In this document: piece after piece, positions 1-27,100 of the stretch
Position numbering within the stretch: the first letter of the stretch is position 1
Layout of the letters: the number at the start of each line of letters is the position of its first letter
Origin: Xiphias gladius
Taxonomy: Eukaryota > Chordata > Actinopteri > Istiophoriformes > Xiphiidae
Assembly: GCF_016859285.1 (NCBI RefSeq)
Contig: NC_053409.1
Span: forward strand, 21,399,976-21,463,975
DNA length: 64,000 bases
Direction of reading: 5' to 3'
Notes under the pieces: generated by a model
The model's input: the letters and a program-made list of their open reading frames with translations, nothing else
What the model was told of the DNA's origin: nothing
Databases searched by the model: none
Made by a program: the position numbers and the translations under genes

Positions 1-1001
1 CAGCAACCTGTAGTAAGACGACCCTCCATCATCCCCAATTGCTATATTCACCCAAAGTTGTTGGACACTGGTGAAAAGTGTAAAGACGTACTCCAACTCT
101 TGTGCTGAAATACCGGAGCTGTGGCCAGCTTGCTCTAAAGCCGGCTCATAAACAAACAGTCATGTTTCTGACTGTAAACTTAATTACAAAGCCATTTCAG
201 CCAAATCCAGGATAAGAACATTTAAAGATTACAACTGAAAGTCTGTAATCGGCTAACTGGTAATCAGCGTCATGGAGCAGAACTGGGCCAATGCTAAATT
301 ATTCTCTTATCATCTGTGGTTAGAGACAGTTCTCTCTTCTGATGGATGACTTGACAGTCAGAGAAATCATCCTGTATGCAGAAGGTCCCTTGGAGCAGCC
401 AATGTGTCCATGCCTGAAAAAAAAAGGCTCCAACAATTTTGTACCATCTCCTGAGGCACCACCCACGCTCTCTGTCCCAGTAAACAGTAAATTGGCGGTA
501 ATATCTGTCTCAGAGGGTTAACCAAAGAAACAAATTACAAATTACAATGTGTCTAATATGCCAATGAAGTACTTTAAATTCCCTTAAAAGAAAGGGAAAA
601 AGTATGGCAATGACTACGGAGTAAAACAGTGAGTCTATGGGTTGAGAAAAAGTGAATGGAAATTTGAGTTTAATTGGTCGCTGTGGCTTTGCATATTTTG
701 GGTTGGATAATTTGTGGTATCATTTGGGTGAGGAGAATAAACCTTTGTGAGGCCCAGTGGAATGCAGAACATGTAATTATGTTGAGACAGGAACAACATC
801 TGCAGCCCTCGCCAAAATAACCTCAATTATGTCTGTTGAAACGCAGCGTAATCTGAAATTACTCTGAGATGCCAAGACAGTGTTACGGTCAAATAATGAC
901 AAGACTGTACTTCTATTCAGACTTTAGCAGTCAATAATGACTCCGTGCTATTTTAGGGTTCTCATCTGCTTGACTAATGATTTCCTCTGGCAAACTGAGT
1001 C

Positions 1002-1050
<49 letters not shown>
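1002..1050. repeat. (TTG)n microsatellite
   Basis: About 16 uninterrupted TTG/GTT units inside the sos2 intron, followed 20 bases later by a long T run. Simple sequence, no coding role. Confidence 0.95.
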
Positions 1051-1052
<2 letters not shown>

Positions 1053-2224
1053 GAGTTCATTGTCACCACTTTTTTTTTTTTTTTTTTTTTTAATTAATTT
1101 ATTTTTTTGTAGCGTTTATTTATCCAAGGGAGGTAGACTAAGAATGGGAGCACTTAGAGCAACACCCTGCTTACGCGCCCATTGTTAAACACATCCATGG
1201 TGTTTACATGCACTTATTTAACCTGGTTAATGTTTGGTTTTCCGTGGCAAGGTTTCTTGAACATCATTTAAAGAAAAACTTCTATCTTTTATCAGTGTAA
1301 GACCCTGTGAAGCCCTCCTCAGACAAAAATTCAAAAAAAAAACAAAACTGTATTTGCACTTTGGCAAATTGGCACCATTAAAAGAATGCCCAATTAGCTA
1401 TCAGAAGGTCCCATTTGAACCCATGGATGTTACAGATAGCGATCACTGGATAACTTTGATTCTGAAGATGCAATGAAGAGGCAAGTTCTGGAATGTCTTT
1501 TTTCTATGATCTCTAAACGAAATTAATGGACGTTTATTCACGGTGGACATTGGAGACAATTATATCCGTGGGAAGTGTCAGTTAGACTGAAAATAAAAGT
1601 ATGTGTATGGTGTATGTAACATAGGTGAAGGGGCTAGATATTTGCAGGACACACAGTTTTCTTGGTCATCTAGATGCTGAACCAAGTTTCTAAAAGGGTT
1701 TTTATAAGCATGAATGTGCTTGAATAAGACTTTGGACAGGAAATTTATATCTGTGGGAGCAGTGTGGTCGGATGAAAGGAAAGGTATTCAATCATAGTTG
1801 TGCATTTTTGTATCCAAAATAATTAAAGCCAGAGTTTGACTAAAATTGTAACTACAACACAAACAGAAAATGTAAAAAAAAAAAAAGCCAGTTTACACAG
1901 CTGTGTTTTCTTACAACACTGTCAGTCCAAATGCTCCAACTAAGAGACACAAAAAAAACTGATCACCCTCCAGCTGCATTAAAGACAGTTTAAAATCATG
2001 ATTTTTTTGCAGGGTTTTGTTAATGCAGTGTTAATCCCTGATTTTATTTATTTATTTATTTATTTTTTTTGAGATTGCTAAATTTTTCCAGTTGTGTGCA
2101 CATAAATGTTTAATCACTGAGTAGGTTGAGCACATTTTCATAGGAAACAGAGATATTGTCTTTTTCTATTCAACACATTTTCTTCCTCGTCAAAGCTGAA
2201 GGTGGTAAAGAGGGCACCTACAAC

Positions 2225-2305
2225 AGACTTTCCTGGCTGGTTGAAGGATTCAGACTAGCAACCCTCTGGTCACAAACCTGCCTTTCTAACCTTTGAGCGA
2301 CCTGT
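2225..2305 (-). mobile_element. Degraded tRNA-derived SINE head
   Basis: Read on the minus strand, this segment has a tRNA-like A box (TCGCTCAAAGGTTAGAAAGG, compare the usual GCTCAGTGGTTAGAGCAGG) followed about 30 bases later by a B-box-like GTCTGAATCC. That spacing is that of a tRNA-derived SINE promoter. No cloverleaf can be completed, so it is not a working tRNA gene. It ends about 20 bases before the acceptor of the next sos2 exon. Confidence 0.6.
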
Positions 2306-2325
2306 CTCATATTGTCACGTTGCAG

Positions 2326-18650
<16,325 letters not shown>

Positions 18651-19298
18651 GTCGGCTTTGTTATATTTTTAAGCACCAAGAAGTGACCCTGAAATGCAAA
18701 CTTCAAACTGTCTCCTGCAAACTACGACACAGTGGACTCAAAGCTACTGATCAGAAAGAATAACACCGTTCAACAAACTCTTAACTCCACCCACCCGCCC
18801 TCTGCATCGACCCGTCACACCCCCGCTGTGCCTCTCAGGGGATCAGTAGCTCCGCCTTCGTCATAAAACCCTCTTTGCCGATGAGAAACCCACACCGGTG
18901 TGCCAGCTCATAAACAACAAGGAGTTGAGTGTTTGCGTCTGTCTGTTCTGCACGGAGCGAGAATGTTTGTACCTGATAAAAGTTCTCAGCCCTCACACAC
19001 TTAACTTAGACTTACCCCACGTCCCACTCCCCCGTCACCAGGGTGGGGTGAATGTGGGGGGGGGGGCCTAGGACTTTGTAGCCTTAACTGTCATGCTTTG
19101 TTTCTTTGGGCATTGACATCATCTGGAGTCCTGCTGCAGCCCGCGGATTTTTACGACCTCTCCTCCTCAACGATCAAGTTAGACGTAGCTCTGTCACGGT
19201 GGGTGTGGGCAGCAGACATTTCCATTGCCTTGTGTTTCCTACTAAATGAAAACAAACAGTTGCCAAAGTCTTATTTTATGCAGGGGGATAAGGGATTT

Positions 19299-19329
<31 letters not shown>

Positions 19330-19482
19330 CAAATGTGACATTAAAAGAAACACAAACAGGAGGCGACACTGAACCCCCCACCTTGTATCTCAACTGTACA
19401 CTGTGACTGTATAGACGTGAGTCAAACTGTCTGATTGTTTTTTTGTCTGAAGACAGGCCTCTCCGCAGCCACAAAACGTTGC

Positions 19483-19519
<37 letters not shown>

Positions 19520-21430
19520 AACAGCGGTGACCTCTGACCCCAGGCTCCAGTCCTCTCAGCCCCGGATGGGAAAACGAGAGCCAAGAACACTCCATTTGCA
19601 CATCGAGCTTAGGCAAAGTCAGCGGGTTTTACCAGGAAAAATAAAAAATCCCTCTGCGGTATGTGACAGAGGGAGGTCAGCCACGATATCAAACAGCACC
19701 GATCCAGGACGAAGAGAGAAAAGAGAGACAGGTTTTTTTTCTCTCTCCAGTTCCTCGAAAGCTGATGTCTTAACCGATCCCCCTTGTTGACGTGCGCTGC
19801 TGTCTGACACTGTGCTCTTCTCCAAAAGCCCTCATGACCAACTTTTCTTCATTGGTATTCAAACTCGGCACTGGAAGCGGCGCAGCCTCCCACCAAAGCT
19901 GGGTCAGCTCCCCCCAGTGGCTGCTTCTAATACCTAAAGAAAAGAAAAAAAAACAACCATGAAAAAGAGGAACTGTTTAACCCAACTTCTTCATCTTTAT
20001 CTCCCCCTCTCTCTTTTCTTTTTGTTTCTGCTTGAAACGTTTTTGTTTCACTTTGGAAAGACTGAAATAATCCTTGCGTCATGCTCAGATGTGCCTTTTA
20101 TTTTGTTTTCTACTTTACAGAAATAAGCAAATGGTGTCTAAAATGCTAAAAAATAAAGTTGCCTATGTAATGTTTAGAACAAAGCTATACACTATGAAAT
20201 TGTACATGTTTGTGGATACTGTGTATATATAACATGTATACACTAACTAAATAATTTGTATAAAGTGACAAGTTTTTTTTTTTCCCCCCCGTTGTATTGT
20301 ACCCTCATCCGCATCTGTACAGTCAAATATTGCCTAATAATCCAATGCTGCTACAGTCGGATTAAAAAAAACAAAACTAAAACTAAAAAAAAACAACTAA
20401 AAAAAACAAAAACAAAACAAGAAAAAGAAAAAAAAAAAACAGGTCACTGTCACTAACTTACTTACAGACAATCTCCAGTTTAAACACTGGGAGTATTAAC
20501 TGAGGAAAGCCATTTTTTTCTTCCCTGCCCCATAGCTGTTTTAAAGCAGTGAAAAAAAAAATATATATACAGTTCAATATGCCAAGCACTTACTTAGACG
20601 TGTGCTTCACTTTGTACATCCTACTAATTGCCTTTTTCTCCTTTTCAAAGACTTTTTAACGCTAACACTCATTAAACAGAGGTTGGAATTGTATTAAAGT
20701 TGCAGTTGAATATATAAAGACGTATATTCAGTTGCAAGTATTTGAGCATAGTGAAGAATTGGACATTTTTTTCTGAGAAACACACTTTGTGCACTTTAGG
20801 CTGTACTGTTGACGAGCCACGGCTGTTATAGGTCACGTTTGTAAATGCAGTGGTCCTATGCAGCTGTTAAACTCACTTTCTACACGGATCAGGGCAGAAG
20901 AACACGAGTCTACCGTCTCACTTCGATCCCCGCGACGTTTATAAGAGACGCGGAGACACGTTGAGGACGTCTGGTGACCACAAGCTGGATCTCAGCAGAT
21001 TTTTAAAAAATCACTCGTGCCCTTTTTTTTTTTTTTTTTTCTTCTCTCTCTCTCCTCACTTCACTCTGAAAAAACAGAGCCCTCCTAATCTAGAGATGAG
21101 AGGGGGAGTTTTGGAGGATAATTATTTTTTTTATTTTTTTTTGGGGACAGCTGAAGTCGCATCACTTCACTGTCTTCGCTCCTGTTCTGTCCGTTTCCCA
21201 AGTCAGTATTGTCGGGGTCAGTTTTGTAGTAAAAAAAAAAGTTTTTGTTGTCTCTGTTTATTATTTTAAGACCCCCAGCCTCAACAGATTAACAGCTTGG
21301 TTTTCCTCCAGTGGCACTGTAACAGCTTGATCCAGCAGTCGGTTTATTTGATGGTATGTGGCCTTTTAACTGCTTTGTATTAATGGTCTTGATGAGATTA
21401 ATAAATCACCCAGTCTTATTTTGTACTGAA
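18651..21430 (+). other. sos2: sos2 3' UTR with two poly(A) signals
   Basis: No further coding sequence follows the TGA at 18648-18650. AATAAA hexamers lie at 20152-20157 and 21400-21405, so alternative 3' ends near 20.2 and 21.4 kb are likely. The segment carries a 26-T run (19301-19326) and a 30-A run (19487-19516) in sense orientation, plus other A and T runs. The 3' end faces that of the minus-strand RhoGEF gene. Confidence 0.75.
21400..21405 (+). terminator. sos2: Distal sos2 polyadenylation signal AATAAA
   Basis: Canonical AATAAA hexamer 2.75 kb after the stop codon, followed by T-rich sequence (TTATTTTGTACTG). Likely the distal cleavage site of the sos2 transcript. Confidence 0.6.
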
Positions 21431-21523
21431 CTACTCATTTCCCTGGTTTTTATTTCATTTTATTTTTTCTGTTACTGTAAATCTGTCTTTCGTAGCTGTT
21501 GGAAGTTGAAAAGAATGAAGATT

Positions 21524-21670
21524 TAAAGGAATATTTGACATTTGTGAAAATACCATACACTTCTTCTCTTTCTGGCAGAGAGTTGGATGAGGAGATTGAT
21601 ATTACTTTTTTTTTTTAAACATATACAGCTAGCACCTAAATATCTTAGCTTAGCATACACACTGGAAACA
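21524..21670. mobile_element. Fragment of the TTAA-type palindromic MITE
   Basis: TTTAAAGGAATATTTGACA at the left, then a GAGAGTTGGATGAGGAGATTG block and TTAGCTTAGCATACACACTGG: the same ordered blocks as in the fuller copy at 40037-40680. Only the left part is present. Confidence 0.65.
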
Positions 21671-21768
21671 AAGTTCAAATATTAAAATTAAGTGCTTAAA
21701 CCTATTAAGTAAAATTTGTTAGATCTTTAACTACATATTGATCTCATCTCATCACCACCACCATTTAT

Positions 21769-21807
21769 AACCATGTTATAACCATGTTATAAACATGTTA
21801 TAAACAT
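21769..21807. repeat. Short tandem repeat of a 12-mer
   Basis: Three to four imperfect copies of ACCATGTTATAA in a row, between sos2 and the RhoGEF gene. Confidence 0.7.
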
Positions 21808-22300
21808 ATGGTCTGGAATATTAAAATGGGATTTTTTTTTTTTTTTAAAGGAAGTCTGCTGGGAAATGCTTCAGTATTTAATCTAACCTGTGCTCAGAGA
21901 CTGTAATATTCTTTTTTTCTGATTTGTTACTGATTTTTTTTTATTTATTTTCTTTTCTTTCTTTTTTTAAGACTCAAAACCTTCAAAAAATGCCAATGTC
22001 ATACAAGTAATCCTGAAGGACCAAACAGCCAAACAAAGACTTGTGCTGTGTTAAAGCAAGTTTTAGCTTTAACAGAAAATCAAGAAAAATCCCCGTTTTC
22101 AGGCTTTTGTTTCACCGAGTTGTCATTCATGCACTTTTGTTGCCGTCACGGCCTTTTGGGGGAAAAAAAACCCAAAAACAAACAAACTCCTCAACCACAG
22201 AAGTCACAACTTCTCAGCTCAGGTTTGGTTGTAACTTCAAAGTTCTTTGTGCAACAGTTTTTCGCGACAGTCCTCTTGTCCACGAGGAGGGCGGCGGGGG

Positions 22301-22403
22301 TCAAACAGTGCTGCAGGGTCCCTCGCTGTCCTCACTGTCGTCCCACAGTCCTCCGCCGCTCGTCGCTGCTGCACCGCTACCTCGCTGCTGAGCCGGGCCT
22401 GGT
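22301..22403 (-). CDS. Candidate 3'-terminal exon of the RhoGEF gene
   Basis: On the minus strand a strong acceptor (GTCTCTCTTCAG) precedes a 103-nt frame that ends in GLWDDSEDSEGPCSTV and a stop. The acidic, serine-rich end and the terminal S-T-V, a class I PDZ-ligand pattern, look coding. The exon needs two leftover bases from the preceding exon, so it cannot join directly to the large exon ending at 24315 (phase 0). A TTTATT (AATAAA on minus) lies downstream near 21.94 kb. Human ARHGEF33 is, as I recall, well over 800 residues, against 652 in the simple model, so extra 3' exons would fit. Not proven. Confidence 0.35.
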
Positions 22404-22618
22404 CTGAAGAGAGACAGATGACCCCGTTCAGAGAAGCGGCAGGTATTCTCACAAACGTATTCTCATTTCTCAAATACCGTTTTTTTTTAATGGTGTTACT
22501 GTACAGCGTAACTGACGGGCTGCAGCGCGAGTAAATCCTCCCCGCTGTGGGTTTGGATGCGTTCATGTTCTGTGCAAGCCTTGCCTCATCACCATCCTAT
22601 CTGTGATTACAGTGAAGT

Positions 22619-22751
22619 TCAAGGGTCGTCCCTGTCATAACTCAACTTGACGAAGACTCTTGCCTCAGATTTTCTCTGCTCGGGTTGAAGTTCTGGAAGC
22701 TCGGCCTCGCTGGAGCTTGGATCGGTACGAAGCCTGGTCTGCTGTCTTTCT
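22619..22751 (-). CDS. Second candidate 3' exon of the RhoGEF gene
   Basis: After a minus-strand acceptor CCGCTCCAG the sequence is open in all three frames for 28 or more codons. The frame with SSSEAELPELQPEQ and then RKSEARVFVK has coding character. With a weak donor (CAA|GTTGAG) it would join in phase to the candidate exon at 22301-22403, and its own entry phase fits a 38-nt version of the exon at 24213-24250. The donor is poor, so this is a suggestion only. Confidence 0.25.
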
Positions 22752-23844
22752 CTGGAGCGGAATCAACCTGGTTCGTGAAGCGATGTGGATAAACAGGAGA
22801 GCGTGTTGGAGAGCATTAATGAAAAGAAAATTGTTTTGTTTTTCTTCACACGAAAATAATTATACCAGTCATGGTTTGTACTACACAACCTGTAAAAGCA
22901 GATGTTATCAAGGAGCTTTGTCGAGTCATAAAATAGTCCTGGCTACAAATTTCTTAAACTTCAAAAACTTTTCTTTTTTTTAACATTTCTATTAGAAATG
23001 TGTCTCTTCTGAGTCTGCTGACTTTATGGAAGTGCGATACTTAATCGCTGGAGTGATTGCAAAAGCTTTTTACCTCTGCAGAGGAGGTTCTTATTTCGCC
23101 CGCGTCTGTTCGTCAGCAGGATTACGCCACAAGTACGGAACCGGTTTGCACCGAAACTTGGTGGAGGGATGGGGCATGGGTCAGGGAGGAACCCATTACA
23201 TTTTTGGGAGCAGATCCGGATCATTACCTATGAATTTTGAATATTTTTCCTCTGAAGTCTGGTGTATGTTGTTTCAACTACGATGAGTGCCATCGTAGTT
23301 GAATTTGAATTTGGTGAAAAGTTACGTCATGAGCCAAAGAACAGAGGATTCATTTTTGGTGCAGCGCCACATGTGGATCAAAGGTTTTTAAAAAAGGGCA
23401 TTTTTGAACATTTTCAGTATTTTCTATTCAGTGTGAAAATGTAATGCATGTACAAAAAGATAAAACATTTTCTTCTATCAGAACCACAGCATGTACATAC
23501 ATTTAAAAAAAAAAAAAATCTGATTATAGCATCTTAATAATTGTTTTGATGACATTTTCAGGTAAAAAAAGAGAGACATCCCTGTGAGAATTGGTGCAGA
23601 CCATGTGTTTCTACAACAGTCTACCACTGGGGGGTGCCAAAGTCAAATTTTTAAATTCTGCACGCAGGGCACATTTTCCTCTTTTCTCAGGAAATAAACA
23701 AATGTGGCAAATGTTTCCCACGATCACTGTGACACATCGAACATGTCTCAACATTTTCTTCTATTAAAGCCACTATAAGTAGAATTTATATACATTTATA
23801 GCATCTTTTAGAGGTTTGTGCCTTAGCAAAATGCTCTTTTTTTT

Positions 23845-23846
<2 letters not shown>

Positions 23847-23907
<61 letters not shown>
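23847..23907. repeat. (TG)n microsatellite
   Basis: About 30 TG units, plus strand orientation, between the candidate 3' exons and the last well-supported exon of the RhoGEF gene. Confidence 0.95.
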
Positions 23908-23910
<3 letters not shown>

Positions 23911-23974
23911 AGTTTAGTACAGTTTAGTAAGGCATTTGAATACATCTCGCTGGGCTTTGGTAAATTAAATTGGG

Positions 23975-24115
23975 CATTTTTTATTTTTATTTATTTTACT
24001 ATTTACTGACAGACCACATGATAATGAAAATAATTGTAAGTTGCAGCCCAAGTTCTGAAACTAAATGGAAGCCAATGTGATGATCTACGTGCAGGTGTAA
24101 TATGATGTAATATGA
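23975..24115 (-). other. Possible 3' UTR and poly(A) signal of the RhoGEF short form
   Basis: After the TGA at 24116-24118 the minus strand has overlapping AATAAA-like hexamers (TTTATT on plus, about 23980-23998). This would suit the 652-residue form; a longer form would end near 21.9 kb instead. Confidence 0.4.
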
Positions 24116-27100
24116 TCAATTTTTGCTCTTTTTTGTCGGGACGACAGCTTTTTGTTTTAGCCGTAGCCGACCCACAGTCCGTATAGGCAGAGAAGTGAGG
24201 AGGGCATCGCACCGAGAGATAAATACACGTACAGGTTTTTCTGTATCAGCCTGAGACGAGAAGCCTCTTGCTCTGGACCAGTACGGTATGCGTGTGTAAT
24301 AAAAACGTAAATACCTGTTTGGACGGGTCATCCCAGATGGGCCTGAAGGCACTTTTTGGATGTAGAGGCGGCGACCCTTTCCTGACGCTGACCAACCTCT
24401 TCCCGTAGGAGCTGACGAGACACGGCGTCGGCCCGTCCACACACGACCCGGCTTTGTTTCTCAGAGGAGGATGAGGGGTTAATCTGGGGATCTGCCACCT
24501 CAAACACACAGTCCTCTCCCTGGGCGGCTGCTGCTGCTGCTGCTGCTGGCTGTACGAGGGCTTTAACAGCACCGGCACCTGGCTGTCCTCCTCTTCATCA
24601 TCCCCGCTGTTGCTGCCCGTCATCTCCCTGCGCAGGGTGCCATCGGGGCTGCAGGAGGTGACAGAGGAGTAGTCGAAGGCCGAGGTGTCGTCGGGGTCAG
24701 TCTCGCAGTCCTCAAGGCTGCGGTTCCCAGGAGGTGCCTCCGGCTCGCTGGTGCCTTGGCCCGTGGGCTGGCTGAAGGTCCCCTGGCCCGAGTCGCTGTT
24801 TTCTCCCCATCCTGCAGCGTCCGGGGTGAGGAGGGAGCAGTAGGCGTGTCCGCAGCCGAGGGCCGGCTGGGTCAGAGCAGTCTGGTCTCTTCCACAGCCC
24901 TTCCTCCTCACCGGGCTGCAGGACCAGCACTCCAGGCGCATCGAGTGGTGGCCGTCCACCCCGTTTGTGAGGTTAACAGCCTGCTGGTCGTCTCTGAGGG
25001 AAGGACAGTGGACAGTTTTTAGTTACTTGTTACTTTGCTGATTCAGATTTTACATTCAACATGAGATAAGCTCATATTAGTATCGTTTTTCTTTATTTCC
25101 TAAACATTTCTTCCTTCTGTCCTCTTTTTTGCTGCTTTTCTTTTTCCTATCGTCTCCTCCTTTCTTCCTTCTGTTATTTCTCCTTTTCTGTTGCTTTCAG
25201 ATACTCGAACTCCTTTGCTTGCAAATCCTTTTTTTCCCACTTTTACCTAAGCCAAGGATCAGGGTGCTCCTTCCATAACTCTGCCACTTAACCTGGTTAA
25301 TGTGGCAGCTGCAAAACGCAGGGGGAACATCAGAACGATGCTTTTGTTGCCTTATTTACTGGAAAGTGTTTGCGTTCACATCTTCCTGTTCAGTGTGAGC
25401 TACGCGCCAACGTGGGTAAGGACTTGTGTTGAGCACCAAAAGAGGGAGGAGGATGAGAATTAACACTTCCCACCTCAAAGCGCAGAGTTGCACGTCGCTG
25501 CTTTACACATCACCCACATTAAAAACATCCAGCGCACCAGACTTCATTTATTTTCAGCTATCTTCCGCATGCTATGGCCCATTCAGCACAAAAGGGTAAC
25601 ACTGAATGTTTGCGAGCACAGTCTGCAAATGTTACTGTAGAAGGCTGGGACTTCCCACCAGCACATCATGAACGCACCAGCGTGACTGCATGTGTCAGAC
25701 TTCGCTGTCACTACCACACAACAACAATGCAACAGAACTGCATGATGCTCAGGTCTCGGCAAGCTGGTTTTCATGTTGTACCGAACTGAATGGAAATGCA
25801 AAGTAGAGAATTAAAATTCATGAGCTAAAGCCTGCCCAAAAACTCTTATGGGGCTCCAAGGTTTTTGCATGCAAATGTCACTGAAAACGACTTGTCTGAG
25901 CTTGACTGTGTTTTTCCCGCAGGCGTTCTCTTGGCCGCTGTGTGGTCGGAGGCCAACAGAGGGCGACACTCACCTGTGAGCAGCGGAGTTTGACTCCTTC
26001 CAGCCCCTCTGAGACTCTCTGGCCTGTTGGCTCCTTGTGCAACAGCTTGCAGAGGATCCACCGGCCACAGCATCAGGGCAGCTGCTGTTCATGCAAAGGA
26101 TGAATAGACATTCTTAACCCTGAACCTTGGTTAGAATCGAACAAACACAGGCTGCGATTATCAAACTATGACCGAGGGCTGTCCTCTGAAAAAGCAGCTG
26201 CCCCACAGTCACATACTGGATCCCCTGCCCCTCATCAAGCTCTGACCTCGGTCCAGCCCCTTCTCCTTCCTCCCAGCGGACGTCTTCCTCCAGAATCACA
26301 TGGCAGCGGGACAAAAGGCTCCTCAGCGCTCGCTCAGTGCCCAGGAGGAGGCTGCAGTCGGGATGCTCTTTGCCCGTCCACTGCAACAAGCTCTACAGAG
26401 GGAAAATAGGTGTGATTTTATTTTGAGTGGTTGGATACAATTTTCAGAATTAAAATTTAATTAAAGAAGAAATTAACTTAATATGTATTTGACCTTTAAT
26501 GTCTCCAAGTGTATCTAAACCTACTGAAAAGTGAAAGTGTCAGTAGAACTTTAATGTTTCTAAAAGTCTCCAACTATCATCCAAAAAACATCGTCATGGG
26601 TTTTATTTTCTCATCTGAATCATTTTGCGCTTGTGTTTTTCAGATGCTGGACGTCCCCTCCCTCGGCTCGGCCTGCTCAACTCTAGGGGTTACTGCGGTC
26701 CCCCGTCGGGTCGCCTCTTGTGTAGCCGCAGCTCCGCACACTGGGCGGCTGCGGCTGCTGACTCACCTGAATGTGACTCAGGTAGCCGTGTATGCGAGAC
26801 ACGGGTGCCAACAGCAGGGAGAGCAGTTTCACTTCCTCCCTCTCCATCTGGCCGCCCTGTTAAGTCAGAGAAAACTATCCATCAGCATATCTGGCCTGGC
26901 CAGTACATTTCGAGCGAGTTATATTACTGCTGTGTCGCTTATTGTACCTGCATTTTGTGGCCTCTCTCAGGACGATTCAGTCTGCTGAACTCCAGTGAGA
27001 GGAAGGACGCCAGGGTGGCCGTGTATCCAAGGTACGTATCTGAAAAAGCTGCCTGGACAACCCAAATTAGGATAAATATGAGCCATCCTGTCCCTCGACG

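Larger units (their letters stand above)
1..2325 (+). other. sos2: sos2 intron (upstream part), no coding exon seen
   Basis: This is the 3' part of a sos2 intron; the preceding coding exons are outside the window. I see no exon with splice sites and family similarity in it. It holds a TTG trinucleotide array, a T run near 1071-1092, and a degraded tRNA-derived SINE at its 3' end. The short open frames here do not resemble any protein I know. Confidence 0.7.

Noticed and set aside
22041-22534. Plus-strand open frames of 95-119 codons
   Set aside because: No recognisable protein; opposite the candidate minus-strand exon, and they run through T- and A-rich sequence typical of non-coding DNA here.
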